A stretch of DNA of 50,788 nucleotides from Actinomycetota bacterium (GCA_902634555.1 CACPKO010000008.1:1-50788), one strand, 5' to 3'; positions 9,782-20,644 are shown, numbered from the stretch's first letter. The notes: generated by a model from the letters alone, not told the origin. Numbers and translations: made by a program.

Positions 9782-9880
9782 CGCTCACACTAATAGGCTG
9801 ACCACCGAAATGGGGTGACAATTTGCTGATAAGGCCTCCTATTCACCCCTTTGGGGCGTTCACCCTCTACGGTCAGTCCT

Positions 9881-10654
9881 ATGAGTGTCACCGTTAACAC
9901 CCCAGTATTTGATGGCCCGTTTGATTTGTTGCTTCATTTAATACTCAAAGAAGAAGTTGAACTCTATGAAGTGTCACTGTCGTCAGTGGTTGACGCCTAT
10001 ATAGCGGAACTTGAAAGATTAGAAAATCTTGATCTTGAACTGGCCACAGAGTTTCTTTTGATCGCCGCCATTTTGGTAGAACTCAAAACTCGCAGGATGC
10101 TCCCCGACAAAGAACGAGACGATTTAGAGGATGAATTTGGGCTTTGGGAAGAACGAGACCTACTGTTGGCTCGACTTCTTGAATGTAAAACATTTAAAGA
10201 CGCTGCAGTAATTCTTCGCCGTCTTTCAATAGATGCATCGCAGTCGTGGCCGCGACGAGCAGGTCTTGAAGAACGCTTTTTGGGCTTAGCGCCAGATTTA
10301 TTAGCCGGTGTCACCTTGGAAGACATCCGTAACTCTTATATTTCTGCACTCACGCCTCGACCAACGAATCACATTGATACCTATCACATAGCGCCAATCA
10401 GATTGAGTGTCGCCGATGCGGTTAAAGAGATTGTTGATGAAATACCAACTTCTGGGACTATTTCATTTAAGCAAATCACTATGGATCTCGTAGATCGCAT
10501 TGAGGTAATAGTGCGTTTTCTTGCTGTCCTTGAGTTATACAAACAAGGGGTAATAGAGATTGATCAATTGGCTAGTTTTGGAAGTATTGAGATGCGTTGG
10601 GCAGAAGATGCTGGACCAGCAAATGTTGATCTCATCGATACGTATGACGGTTAA
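9881..10654 (+). CDS. scpA: Segregation and condensation protein A
   Basis: FDGPFDLLLHLILKEEVELYEVSL; ATG at 9881 preferred over TTG at 9851. Confidence 0.95.
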   Translation: MSVTVNTPVFDGPFDLLLHLILKEEVELYEVSLSSVVDAYIAELERLENLDLELATEFLLIAAILVELKTRRMLPDKERDDLEDEFGLWEERDLLLARLLECKTFKDAAVILRRLSIDASQSWPRRAGLEERFLGLAPDLLAGVTLEDIRNSYISALTPRPTNHIDTYHIAPIRLSVADAVKEIVDEIPTSGTISFKQITMDLVDRIEVIVRFLAVLELYKQGVIEIDQLASFGSIEMRWAEDAGPANVDLIDTYDG

Positions 10655-10657
10655 GAA

Positions 10658-11281
10658 ATGAACACATCAGAAGAACTAAGTATCAAACAAGCAATTGAAT
10701 CTATTCTCATGGTGGCAACTGATCCTGTGCCACCAAACCTTTTAGCTCAATTATTAGAGAAACCGACATCTGACATTGAAAAGATATGCGAATCTTTGTC
10801 GGAAGAGTACAAGCAAGAGAACCGTGGATTCATTATGGTCAGAGTGGGTGGAGGGTATCGATATCAGAGCCACCCTGAGCAAGCACCGTGGGTAGAAAGG
10901 TTCGTTATTGAAGGACAGAGCACTCGGTTAACTGCAGCAGCATTGGAAACTCTTGCCATTGTTGCCTATAAGCAACCAATATCACGTGCTCAAGTTTCTT
11001 CAATTCGCGGAGTTGATGTTGACGGAGTTATCCGGACGCTACAACAGAGAGGGTACATTGATGAGCTTTCCCGTGACACTGGACCCGGAAACGCCGTTCT
11101 TTTTGGTACGACACAGAGTTTCTTAGAACGTATGGGTCTGAATTCCTTAGAAGACTTACCCTCTCTTGGGGACTTTGTCCCTGGAGCAGAAGTTGTAGAG
11201 GCCTTGGAACGTGGGCTTCGTTATGACACAGACTTAGAAGAGGAAGTAGAAGAGAAATCTTCAACCACAGAGTCTGAGTAA
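10658..11281 (+). CDS. scpB: Segregation and condensation protein B
   Basis: ALETLAIVAYKQPISRAQVSSIRGVDVDGVIRTL. Confidence 0.95.
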   Translation: MNTSEELSIKQAIESILMVATDPVPPNLLAQLLEKPTSDIEKICESLSEEYKQENRGFIMVRVGGGYRYQSHPEQAPWVERFVIEGQSTRLTAAALETLAIVAYKQPISRAQVSSIRGVDVDGVIRTLQQRGYIDELSRDTGPGNAVLFGTTQSFLERMGLNSLEDLPSLGDFVPGAEVVEALERGLRYDTDLEEEVEEKSSTTESE

Positions 11282-11282
11282 T

Positions 11283-12011
11283 GTGAACACAGAGAAACCA
11301 TCAGGAGAGCGGTTACAGAAAGTTCTGTCGCGCGTAGGTTTTGGCAGTAGAAGAACTTGCGAAGAGTTGATTGCTGAAGGAAAAGTAAAAGTCAATGGGC
11401 AGCAGGCTGAGCTCGGGTGCAGAGTAGAAGTAGAAGTAGATCTCATCACAGTAGATGGAGCCCCTATAGGGGTGCGACCTGATTTCGTTTACTACTTATT
11501 GAACAAACCCGTTGGAGTGGTAACTACAGCAGATGATCCTCATGGCCGTCCGACAGTAGTAGACATGGTACCCGCCGACCCTCGAGTCTTCTCAGTAGGA
11601 CGGCTTGATGCAGACACCGAAGGTTTACTGATCCTCACAAATAATGGCGAACTAACTCATCGGCTTACTCATCCGTCATTCGGGATAGAAAAAGAGTACG
11701 TAGCAGTAGTCAAAGGAAACCCTTCTCGCTCTTCGTTACGTTTACTAAGAGAAGGGGTGGATCTTGAAGATGGAAAGACCTCACCAGCAAAAGTTGCGTC
11801 AATAGAAGAAGAAACGATTCGTCTCACTATCCATGAAGGAAAGAATCGTCAGGTAAGAAGAATGTGTTCAGCAGTAGGTCACCCAGTCGAACGACTAATA
11901 CGAACTCGTATAGGTTCGTTGTCTGATCGTTCCCTATCTCCAGGGGAATGGAGAGAATTAACCATGGCTGAAATCCGTTCCTTAGAAAGAGCAGTTGCAG
12001 ATTCAGATTAA
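11283..12011 (+). CDS. rluB: 23S rRNA pseudouridine synthase, RsuA/RluB family
   Basis: S4 domain, VGRLDADTEGLLILTNNGEL, GKNRQVRRMC; GTG start. Confidence 0.93.
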   Translation: MNTEKPSGERLQKVLSRVGFGSRRTCEELIAEGKVKVNGQQAELGCRVEVEVDLITVDGAPIGVRPDFVYYLLNKPVGVVTTADDPHGRPTVVDMVPADPRVFSVGRLDADTEGLLILTNNGELTHRLTHPSFGIEKEYVAVVKGNPSRSSLRLLREGVDLEDGKTSPAKVASIEEETIRLTIHEGKNRQVRRMCSAVGHPVERLIRTRIGSLSDRSLSPGEWRELTMAEIRSLERAVADSD

Positions 12012-12094
12012 TTCAACAGAGAGTTAAGCCAGCCTCCTGTAGCATTTGAAGTGATGAATATTTCCCTACATGTGATTAAGTCACAAAGAATCTC

Positions 12095-13156
12095 ATGAGT
12101 CGCCACGCAACAGTAGTAGGCATTGGTCTTATAGGTGGATCCATAGGCCTTGCGTTACGTCAAAGAGGTTGGCATGTAAGCGGCGTTGACACCAATGAGG
12201 AGAGTTTAAGCCGGGCTTTAGAGTTAGGCGCGATAGACGCAGCTGGCTGGGATGAAAAATCAGAAATAACTTTCGTCGCAACCCCAGTAAGTAAAGTTGC
12301 CTCGTTAGTAAAAGAAGCTCTTGAAGTTTCGCTTTCAGGAGTGGTCACAGACGTCGGAAGCGTAAAAAATCCTATAGTTCAAGAAATCGGAGATCAGAGA
12401 TTCATTGGAGGTCACCCAATGGCTGGTTCCGAACAAGAAGGAGTAGACGGGGCTTCTGCCACCATGTTCGCCAATGCGAATTGGGTTTTAACGCCTACAG
12501 AACTGACAGACGACAAAGAATTTGCGATAGTTCGAGAAGTGGTCACATCTTTCGGTGCAGAAGTAGTCACTCTTTCTCCTGAACGTCATGATGCCTTGGT
12601 CGCCACGGTTTCACATGTTCCACATCTCACCGCAGCGACTCTCATGGGTCTTGCCTCTACACAGTCAGAGGAACATTACGCCGTACTTCGACTCGCTGCA
12701 GGTGGATTTAGAGACATGACACGTATAGCTGCCGGAAGTCCAGGGATCTGGCCAGATATTTGTAAAGAAAACAGTGGGGCGATCACAGAAGTCCTTGATG
12801 ACCTCATTGAAGATCTATCACGTGTCCGAAATGAAGTCGCCCAAGAAGACAAATCGGCCTTATTGAGAAGACTAGAGACCGCACGTCAAGCCAGAATCAG
12901 TCTCCCCACGGGAGCACCTCGATCTTCGGAACTCATAGAAGTTCGAGTCCCCATTCCAGACCGGAAAGGAGAACTTGCTGCCATCTTCGCACTCGCCACA
13001 GATCTTGACGTAAATATCTATGACCTAGAAATGGCTCATTCATCTGAAGGCGATAAAGGCGTGGCAGTACTTATAGTCGAAGCATCTTTAAGTGAACGTC
13101 TCCAAGGTGGGCTAATGGCGAATGGCTATCGGCCCACATCTCAGCCTTTAGCATGA
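12095..13156 (+). CDS. tyrA: Prephenate dehydrogenase with C-terminal ACT domain
   Basis: GIGLIGGSIGLAL, GGHPMAGSEQEGV, C-terminal ACT-like segment. Confidence 0.9.
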   Translation: MSRHATVVGIGLIGGSIGLALRQRGWHVSGVDTNEESLSRALELGAIDAAGWDEKSEITFVATPVSKVASLVKEALEVSLSGVVTDVGSVKNPIVQEIGDQRFIGGHPMAGSEQEGVDGASATMFANANWVLTPTELTDDKEFAIVREVVTSFGAEVVTLSPERHDALVATVSHVPHLTAATLMGLASTQSEEHYAVLRLAAGGFRDMTRIAAGSPGIWPDICKENSGAITEVLDDLIEDLSRVRNEVAQEDKSALLRRLETARQARISLPTGAPRSSELIEVRVPIPDRKGELAAIFALATDLDVNIYDLEMAHSSEGDKGVAVLIVEASLSERLQGGLMANGYRPTSQPLA

Positions 13157-14412
13157 CCATCCAAAGGATAAACCCAATAAGTTCTTTGACGGGACGAATA
13201 AATGTTCCTGGAGATAAATCTATTTCTCATCGAATTCTCATGCTGGCAGCTCTGGCAAAAGGAAATTCTGAAATCTCAGGTTTAAGCACTGGACAGGATG
13301 TTCAACAAACACAACTCATCATCTCTGCTCTTGGAGCAAAAGTAGAGAGCGATAACGGAAACTGTTTAATTGAAGGCGGGAAGTTTGAAACACCTAACCA
13401 AGTGCTGGATGTAGGAAATTCCGGTACTGGCATCCGTTTATTCGCTGGCTTACTATCGGGGGTTCCTCTACGTGCTGTAATAGATGGGGATTCTTCAATC
13501 CAAAGCAGACCTATGGATCGTGTGATTTCTCCGCTGAGACAAATGGGAGCGGATATAAGAAGCAGAGATGACAACGGCTATGCACCCCTTGAAATAACAG
13601 GAAAAGAACTAGTCGGAATTGAATACGAAATGCCCGTCCCAAGTGCCCAAGTCAAAAGTGCCATACTTTTTGCTGGGCTTTCTGCTCAAACTCCAACCAC
13701 AGTTCTTGAGACACAGCCCACACGAACCCACACAGAAGAATTGATGGCAATGTATGGAGTTGATTTGAAAACAAATCAAAATGAGATCACGGTCGCTCCT
13801 GGCAGGCCAGAACCGTTCAAACATAAGGTAGAGGGAGACCCTTCTCAAGCAGCTTTCTGGGCAGTAGCAGGAACCATTGTCCAAAATTCTCATATCGAGA
13901 TTGAAAACCTGTATCTGGGTCCCACAAGGACAGGCTTTATCGCCGTACTTCAACGCATGGGGGCCGATCTTCAAATTAACCATGAAACCGGAGAGTTAGT
14001 TGTCCGCTCTTCACAGTTACAAGCAACAAACGTTGAACCTCATGAAGTACCAAGCATGATCGATGAGATACCCATTCTCGCAGTGGCTGCAGCCTGCGCG
14101 GAAGGAACCACAGTATTTGAAGGCCTTAGCGAGTTGCGAGTAAAGGAAACAAATCGACTAGAAACTATTCAGTCAGAATTGACTCATATGGGGATTGCGG
14201 TAGAAATAGAGCAAGATTCGTTGATAATTCATGGAGGATCAATTGCTGGAGGGAATGTAAATTCACATGGAGATCATCGAATAGCGATGGCATGTGCCAT
14301 AGCAGCACTAGTTTCAGAATCGTCAACATCTATAGAAGGATGGGAAGCTGTTTCAACGAGTTATCCGGGTTTTAAGAATGATCTAGAGTGTTTAAGTGGA
14401 GAAGGTGTTTAG
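13153..14412 (+). CDS. aroA: 3-phosphoshikimate 1-carboxyvinyltransferase
   Basis: VPGDKSISHR, GNSGTGIRL, RVKETNRLE, HGDHRIAM. Confidence 0.97.
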   Translation: MTIQRINPISSLTGRINVPGDKSISHRILMLAALAKGNSEISGLSTGQDVQQTQLIISALGAKVESDNGNCLIEGGKFETPNQVLDVGNSGTGIRLFAGLLSGVPLRAVIDGDSSIQSRPMDRVISPLRQMGADIRSRDDNGYAPLEITGKELVGIEYEMPVPSAQVKSAILFAGLSAQTPTTVLETQPTRTHTEELMAMYGVDLKTNQNEITVAPGRPEPFKHKVEGDPSQAAFWAVAGTIVQNSHIEIENLYLGPTRTGFIAVLQRMGADLQINHETGELVVRSSQLQATNVEPHEVPSMIDEIPILAVAAACAEGTTVFEGLSELRVKETNRLETIQSELTHMGIAVEIEQDSLIIHGGSIAGGNVNSHGDHRIAMACAIAALVSESSTSIEGWEAVSTSYPGFKNDLECLSGEGV

Positions 14413-15045
14413 GTGAGAGTAATAGCTATAGATGGTCCCGCTGGATCAGGAAAATCAACTGTGGCAAAAGCTTTAGCCGCGCGTTTGAATCTTGACTACT
14501 TGGATACAGGTGCTATGTATCGGGCGGTAGCTTTTGCTGCTATTCAAAAACAAATAAATCCGAGTGAGATTGAAGAAATAACTGAAATAGCTAAATCTTT
14601 AGACTTGGAACTCACGGAAGAGTCTTGTGTGGTTAACGGGATAGATGCCACAACAGAAATCCGTGGATCAGAAGTTACTTTATTAGTAAGCCAAGTGGCA
14701 ACAATGCCGGAAGTACGCATCGAGATGGTGAAGCGTCAAAGAGCATGGGCAAAAACTCGCAATGGGGGAGTGATGGAAGGCCGGGACATCGGTTCCGTAG
14801 TTTTCCCAGATGCAATGCTCAAGATATATCTCACTGCTTCGGAAGAGGTTCGGGCAGCGAGAAGAGCCGCAGAAGTCAAAGAAGGAGATGTCGCAACGAT
14901 CGCAGCAGATATAGAAAGAAGAGATGCGGTTGACACTCAACGGACTGCGAGCCCATTAGTTGAAGCTGAAGACGCAATAGTGGTAGATACATCTGCGATG
15001 ACACTTCAACAAGTCGTTGATCATGTTATTGGTTTGATTCCATGA
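14413..15045 (+). CDS. cmk: Cytidylate kinase
   Basis: IDGPAGSGKSTVAKAL, DTGAMYRAVA, GRDIGSVVFPDA; GTG start. Confidence 0.96.
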   Translation: MRVIAIDGPAGSGKSTVAKALAARLNLDYLDTGAMYRAVAFAAIQKQINPSEIEEITEIAKSLDLELTEESCVVNGIDATTEIRGSEVTLLVSQVATMPEVRIEMVKRQRAWAKTRNGGVMEGRDIGSVVFPDAMLKIYLTASEEVRAARRAAEVKEGDVATIAADIERRDAVDTQRTASPLVEAEDAIVVDTSAMTLQQVVDHVIGLIP

Positions 15046-15752
15046 AAGATTATGGGAAAAAGCTGAGCCTCATCGAACGGGTTGCTTATCGATTCGCATG
15101 GTCAGTCCTATGGGCATTGTCCAAGATTATTTTCAGATTCCGAGTCGTTGACAAAAAGAATTTTCCTACTGAAGGGGCGTACATTCTGTCGCCGGTGCAT
15201 CGCTCCTATTTAGACACTCCAGTTGGAGGGATGGTTACTGCCCGACGTCAAAGATTTATGGGCAAAGAGTCTCTATGGAAAAATAAATTTTCAGGATCTC
15301 TGCTAAGCCTTGTAGGGGCTTTTCCAGTAGAAAGAGGAACTGCAGATCGGGCAGCTCTTCGCGCCTGTCAAGAAATATTGGAACGTGGAGAGCCTCTCGT
15401 GATGTTTCCGGAAGGAACAAGAAGGCATGGGCCAATAGTAAAAAAAGAAGAGATGCATGCCGGACCAGCATTCGTGTCTTTACGAACCGGTGCACCTATT
15501 GTTCCAATGGGTATAGCTGGCACTGATTATGCGTGGCCTCCCAGCACATCAAAAATTAAACCCCACAAAGTGATCTTGGTTGTCGGAGAACCTATATACC
15601 CGAAAGTCTTTGAAGGCCGTGTACCGCGGCGAGCAGTAGATGAGCTAACAGAAGAATTACGCCAAAAACTACAAATAGTTTTCGACCAGGCACAAGAAAT
15701 ACTAGGAAAGCCTGCCCTTCCAGAACCATCCAACCTCGAAAAGGACGATTAG
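15042..15752 (+). CDS. plsC: 1-acyl-sn-glycerol-3-phosphate acyltransferase
   Basis: HRSYLD, FPEGTRR motifs. Confidence 0.92.
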   Translation: MKDYGKKLSLIERVAYRFAWSVLWALSKIIFRFRVVDKKNFPTEGAYILSPVHRSYLDTPVGGMVTARRQRFMGKESLWKNKFSGSLLSLVGAFPVERGTADRAALRACQEILERGEPLVMFPEGTRRHGPIVKKEEMHAGPAFVSLRTGAPIVPMGIAGTDYAWPPSTSKIKPHKVILVVGEPIYPKVFEGRVPRRAVDELTEELRQKLQIVFDQAQEILGKPALPEPSNLEKDD

Positions 15753-16783
15753 TCAGTACTCAAGCTTTGGAGAGCTTTAGCGGCGTCAATAGATCGATCA
15801 TTGAGATGACCAGTAGGGCTTGGTCCTGCAAAACCGAATCCAGCAAAAAAACGAATAGCTGAAAGCAATTCACGCAAGTTTCGAGGAGGAGGAAAATATT
15901 CGTCCTCCTCAGTGTGCGTAACTATCGAAACCCCTTTAGCGGGATTCAAAGTTTTTAAAACAGCCTCTACTGTTTCCTCAGGAGCAGAAGCTCCAGCAGT
16001 GACCCCTACCGTCCCAGATAGGTCTTGAGGTAACTCTTCCGCTCTGTTAATCCAAATCACATTAGGACCATTGGCCTGTTCAGCAAGCTTTACTAAAGCT
16101 TTCGTGTTCGAACTGTTAGTTGAACCAATCACAATCACCGAATCACAATGATCAACTAAAGCTAGGAGAGCGGACTGTCGATTGGTTGTAGCGAAACATA
16201 AATCACTTCTTCCCGGAGACCAAAGATCCGGCCATCTTTCTTGCGCAGCATCAGTTACCCCTTCCCAGTCACGATGACTAAGTGTGGTTTGAGCGAGCAG
16301 AGCAACTTTCTCTCCGAGATCATTTAGTTCAGCAACCTCTTCTGGGTTTTCCACACGATGCATGGATTCAGGGGCTACAGCTATCGTGCCAACAGCTTCT
16401 TCATGGCCTGCATGGCCAACATACACAATTTGATAACCCTGCTTAGTTCTAGTTTTTACTTCGTGATGAACTTTTGTCACCAAAGGGCAAACAGCATCAA
16501 CAGTGTAACCTCCAACGTTTTCCGCCTGTTGAGTCACTTCAGGAGCTGAACCATGCGCTGAAAGCATTATTGGAGCCCCTTCGGGCACTTCATCAATAGA
16601 GTCAACAAAAATCACACCCTGAGCCTCAAAACGCTCAACAACAATCTTGTTGTGGACAATCTCGTGATAACAATAAACCGGTTCATCAAAGGCTCTTACC
16701 ATCCAAGTAAGCGCCTTAATAGCCATTTCAACGCCGGCACAGAAACCTCTAGGTTCTGCGAGAAGTACGTGTTCAACAGCCAT
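15749..16783 (-). CDS. ispH: 4-hydroxy-3-methylbut-2-enyl diphosphate reductase
   Basis: PRGFCAGVEMAIKAL, HEIVHNK, CPLVTKVH, TAGASAPE. Confidence 0.97.
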   Translation of the reverse strand: MAVEHVLLAEPRGFCAGVEMAIKALTWMVRAFDEPVYCYHEIVHNKIVVERFEAQGVIFVDSIDEVPEGAPIMLSAHGSAPEVTQQAENVGGYTVDAVCPLVTKVHHEVKTRTKQGYQIVYVGHAGHEEAVGTIAVAPESMHRVENPEEVAELNDLGEKVALLAQTTLSHRDWEGVTDAAQERWPDLWSPGRSDLCFATTNRQSALLALVDHCDSVIVIGSTNSSNTKALVKLAEQANGPNVIWINRAEELPQDLSGTVGVTAGASAPEETVEAVLKTLNPAKGVSIVTHTEEDEYFPPPRNLRELLSAIRFFAGFGFAGPSPTGHLNDRSIDAAKALQSLSTD

Positions 16784-16834
16784 AGTAAGAAACTCTACCG
16801 GTGCTGAGCCTCATCGTCGGTAGCCTAGAGAAAT

Positions 16835-18205
16835 ATGTCTACGCCTTTAGTAATAGCAGTAACTGAAGATTCTCCTGCAGATCATGCAGGAGTACTAACT
16901 GGCGACCTCATTTTCCAGATAAACAACGAAACGCCTAGAGACATAATTCAATATCAACTTCTAGTAGATGAACCAGAAATAGTTATGGATATCGAGCGAA
17001 AAGGAGAGCGCCAAGTACTTAGCATTACAAAACCAACTGGTGCGCCATTAGGAATCGAGGTAGATAGCCCTCTCTTTGATCAAGTCCGAACCTGCGATAA
17101 TCATTGCGAATTTTGTTTCATATACCAGTTGCCGCGCGGGATGAGGCGCAGTCTTTCAGTCAAAGATGATGACTACCGGCTTTCTTTTCTTTACGGTAAC
17201 TTCACCACGCTTACGCGCTTTACAGAAGCGGATCTTGAACGAGTGATAACCGAAGGCCTAAGCCCTTTGTATGTGAGCATCCATGCAACAAACCAAGATA
17301 AACGTGTAGAGATGCTAAGAAACAGACGCGGTGGAACAAGTTTGCGCTGGTTGCGCCTTCTTTTGGATCATGGAATAGAAGTACATGGTCAGATAGTCGT
17401 ATGTCCAGGTATCAATGATGACCTGTGGTTAGAGGACACAATTGCAGGAATAGCAGATCAATTTTCAGAAATCAAAAGTCTGGCTGTTGTTCCATTAGGG
17501 GTAAGTGCCCATACCTCAGAACCAAGGATGCGACCTCATACAGTTGAAGAAGCTGAAATGGTTATAGACATTGTTGAAGAATGGCAAAATTTGTTTCTTG
17601 AGATAGCCGGCAACAGAGTCGTATATGCCGCTGATGAATACTACTTACTAGCTAGTCGGTCATTCCCGGAAGCTGAAACTTATGGAGATTTCCCAATGCA
17701 CGAAGATGGGATAGGAATGGCTCGTGCTTTTGAATACGATTTTCTTCATAGCGGTCATGAAGTGTCTCATCATCGACCAGGTTTCTTTTCTTCGGTGGAT
17801 GGTGCACCAGCGCAGGGATATCGAGCTCCACGTACTGGTGAAGTTTCTGTGCAACTAACCAAGAAAAAAAATTATCCAATTACAGTGCTTACAGGTACGT
17901 TTGGTGCTTCAGTTATCAAGCCATTGTTAGAAAAGATTGAAAGAAAAGATATTGAAGTGCTACCAATAGAAAACAATTTTTTTGGCGGAAATATAGGGGT
18001 AACCGGATTGCTAGTAGGAGAAGACCTCAAGAGAGTGTTAGAGAAGCAGCCTGAAGATCGCCGCTACTTGTTGCCTGATGTGTGTCTTAGCGGGGGACGC
18101 TTTTTAGACGATCTCACTCCAAGTGATCTCCCACGCTTAGTTGAAGTCATTCCTACGGATGGCCGCTCTTTACGACACGCCATCGAGTCAGGAACCTCAT
18201 CATGA
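16835..18205 (+). CDS. DUF512/PDZ radical SAM-like Fe-S protein
   Basis: N-terminal PDZ-like segment, CDNHCEFCFIYQLPRGMR cluster. Confidence 0.88.
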   Translation: MSTPLVIAVTEDSPADHAGVLTGDLIFQINNETPRDIIQYQLLVDEPEIVMDIERKGERQVLSITKPTGAPLGIEVDSPLFDQVRTCDNHCEFCFIYQLPRGMRRSLSVKDDDYRLSFLYGNFTTLTRFTEADLERVITEGLSPLYVSIHATNQDKRVEMLRNRRGGTSLRWLRLLLDHGIEVHGQIVVCPGINDDLWLEDTIAGIADQFSEIKSLAVVPLGVSAHTSEPRMRPHTVEEAEMVIDIVEEWQNLFLEIAGNRVVYAADEYYLLASRSFPEAETYGDFPMHEDGIGMARAFEYDFLHSGHEVSHHRPGFFSSVDGAPAQGYRAPRTGEVSVQLTKKKNYPITVLTGTFGASVIKPLLEKIERKDIEVLPIENNFFGGNIGVTGLLVGEDLKRVLEKQPEDRRYLLPDVCLSGGRFLDDLTPSDLPRLVEVIPTDGRSLRHAIESGTSS

Positions 18206-19497
18206 ATCCAGTGGTAGCAATCGTAGGGAGACCTAATGTTGGTAAATCAACGTTGATGAATCGCATCATAGGAAGGCGCGAAGCCATTGTTGAGGAACGG
18301 CCCGGCGTAACGAGAGACAGAAAAGAAGTAGAAGCTTTTTGGCTGGATCGCTCTTTTACTCTCATTGATACGGGAGGCTGGATTACCGGTGGAGACTCCC
18401 TAGACGAAAAAGTTAGCCGCCAAAGCGAACAAGCCATGTTTAACGCCGATGTTGTTCTTTTTGTTTTAGATTCCACAGTCGGCATAACTGAAGAAGATGC
18501 CCAAGTAGCTGATTTGTTACGCAAGGGAGTTGAATCAGTGATTGTTGTTGCCAACAAAGTTGATGACCGAAACCATGAATCAGCTGCGTGGGAACTTATG
18601 TCGCTAGGGCTAGGCGAACCTTCAACAATCAGTGCTCTACATGGGCGAGGGACAGGCGACTTGCTTGACCGAGTAATAGAACTTCTCCCAGAATCTGAAG
18701 AAATCGTTGAAGAGGAAGTAACTGAAAAAATTGTTTCTGTTTCCTTAGTAGGGAGACCAAATGTTGGAAAATCAACGTTGTTTAACCGTCTCATTGGTGA
18801 AGAACGAGCAGTGGTGCATGACCGTCCCGGCACCACTCGAGATGCCGTAGACACAATGGTCGAAACCCGTTATGGGCCAGTTCGCTTTGTTGACACTGCA
18901 GGAATGCGTCGTAAGGCACGCATAGACGAAGACACTGAGTATTACTCTCTTGTTCGTGCCCTTAAGGCTGTAGATGCAGCGGATGTGGCTCTTCTTGTTA
19001 TTGATTCGGTTATAGGAGTCACTCATCAAGATCAACGACTTGCAGAACGAGTAGACGCAGCAGGATGCCCCATCGTCGTTCTATTAAACAAATGGGATTT
19101 ATGTGATGGTGAACAAAGAGAAGATGTTTCAGCACAGGTGGGAGAGAAACTTCATTTCGTTGGAGATGCTCCTGTAATAAAGATCAGTGCCTTGACCGGA
19201 AAAAATGTTGATCGTCTATGGCCGGCGCTTTCAGAAACTATTGAGGACTATCGCACTCGAATACCTACAAGACGAGTCAATGACGCGGTTAGAGCTGCGC
19301 AACAAGCCCACCCTGCACCCGGTGGTGCTCGAGTTCTCTACGCCACCCAGGGGGCGACAGATCCACCTACATTCACTCTTTTCACAAATCGGGAATTACC
19401 GCGAACATGGATCAGGTTTCTGGAAAGACGATTACGAGAAGATCTTGATCTTGGCTCCACCCCAATAAAACTAAGGGTTCGCCGCCGCTCCGAGTGA
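18202..19497 (+). CDS. der: Ribosome biogenesis GTPase Der
   Basis: Two G domains: GRPNVGKSTLMNRI and GRPNVGKSTLFNRL; C-terminal KH-like domain. Confidence 0.97.
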   Translation: MNPVVAIVGRPNVGKSTLMNRIIGRREAIVEERPGVTRDRKEVEAFWLDRSFTLIDTGGWITGGDSLDEKVSRQSEQAMFNADVVLFVLDSTVGITEEDAQVADLLRKGVESVIVVANKVDDRNHESAAWELMSLGLGEPSTISALHGRGTGDLLDRVIELLPESEEIVEEEVTEKIVSVSLVGRPNVGKSTLFNRLIGEERAVVHDRPGTTRDAVDTMVETRYGPVRFVDTAGMRRKARIDEDTEYYSLVRALKAVDAADVALLVIDSVIGVTHQDQRLAERVDAAGCPIVVLLNKWDLCDGEQREDVSAQVGEKLHFVGDAPVIKISALTGKNVDRLWPALSETIEDYRTRIPTRRVNDAVRAAQQAHPAPGGARVLYATQGATDPPTFTLFTNRELPRTWIRFLERRLREDLDLGSTPIKLRVRRRSE

Positions 19498-19570
19498 ATT
19501 TAATGGTCACCTAATGTGATAAAAGACGGAAAAGTCTTTATTAGGGTTACTGCACGTTAAGTCAGATACG

Positions 19571-20644
19571 ATGTTGGCTATGGACACCCCGGTACTCACC
19601 GTTGTAGGTGCAATTTGTCTAGCAGCTGCACTTAGTTGGGCGCGCTCGGCTCGCTATCGATATCGACTAGTGCACCGAATAGACCCAGAAGAAGCTCCTG
19701 ATGCCTATACGTTGGCATGGTCACAGTTCCGCAAAGACGCTCACGCAGTTTTCTTATACGGATTCCTCGCTTTAGGTTTCTTTATCAATTCAACAACTAC
19801 GGCACCTTGGGTTTTTGTTTTAGTTGTTCTACCCGCTCTCATCTCTAGCGCTTGGGCCCGCAACGCAGTTCGAGAAGCACGACTTGCCCGCCAAAGAATC
19901 GATATTGAACGCCGAGCACACGAAGCATTAGCTCAAGAAGATTTAGCTCCCAAAGCATGGGCCGGCCGACTAGCCCCAGATGACTTGCCTGATTTCTCAG
20001 GATTCGAAATCGGAAGGGTTTATCAAGCAGGTGCTGGATTAATGGGCGGAGACTTTCTTGACGTGTTTCTTGCCAGCCCCACACGACTAGTCGCAGTTAT
20101 AGGTGATGTTTCCGGACACGGAATTGAATCTTCCGTGACAGCATTCCAAGCCAAATACCTATTACGAACTTTCCTAAGGCAATATCGCGATCCGGCTCAA
20201 GCCCTTGAAGAACTAAATCGCCAAATGTCGGCTGTCGAAAGAACAGAAGAATTTATCTCTCTTGTAGTTTTAATTTTTGACACCGAAGCAGCAACGATGC
20301 GATACGCATCTGCTGGCCACCCGGCTACCTTCCTCTGGCATCAACGCGAAGTGCGTTCACTACGAGCAACTGGACCTCTACTCATGCTTGATCCGAACGG
20401 AACATATTTCAGTCGAGAAATACCGCTTGAACACGACGACATGGTGCTGATGTATACCGACGGTTTAGCCGAAGCACGTAATGGCGATGAACTATTTGGT
20501 GAAGAAAGAATTGAAAATGCGATTCGTCGCGATCCTGGGATCACACCAAATGATTTATGTAACCGTTTATTAGAAGCCGCTAACGATTTCAGTCCTGCTG
20601 GAGTAGAAGACGATATTGCGATTCTTTCCATTCGTAAAGTCTGA
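19571..20644 (+). CDS. Membrane-anchored SpoIIE-type PP2C phosphatase
   Basis: GGDFLDVF, IGDVSGHGIESS, YASAGHPATFLW, YTDGLAEARN. Confidence 0.9.
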   Translation: MLAMDTPVLTVVGAICLAAALSWARSARYRYRLVHRIDPEEAPDAYTLAWSQFRKDAHAVFLYGFLALGFFINSTTTAPWVFVLVVLPALISSAWARNAVREARLARQRIDIERRAHEALAQEDLAPKAWAGRLAPDDLPDFSGFEIGRVYQAGAGLMGGDFLDVFLASPTRLVAVIGDVSGHGIESSVTAFQAKYLLRTFLRQYRDPAQALEELNRQMSAVERTEEFISLVVLIFDTEAATMRYASAGHPATFLWHQREVRSLRATGPLLMLDPNGTYFSREIPLEHDDMVLMYTDGLAEARNGDELFGEERIENAIRRDPGITPNDLCNRLLEAANDFSPAGVEDDIAILSIRKV

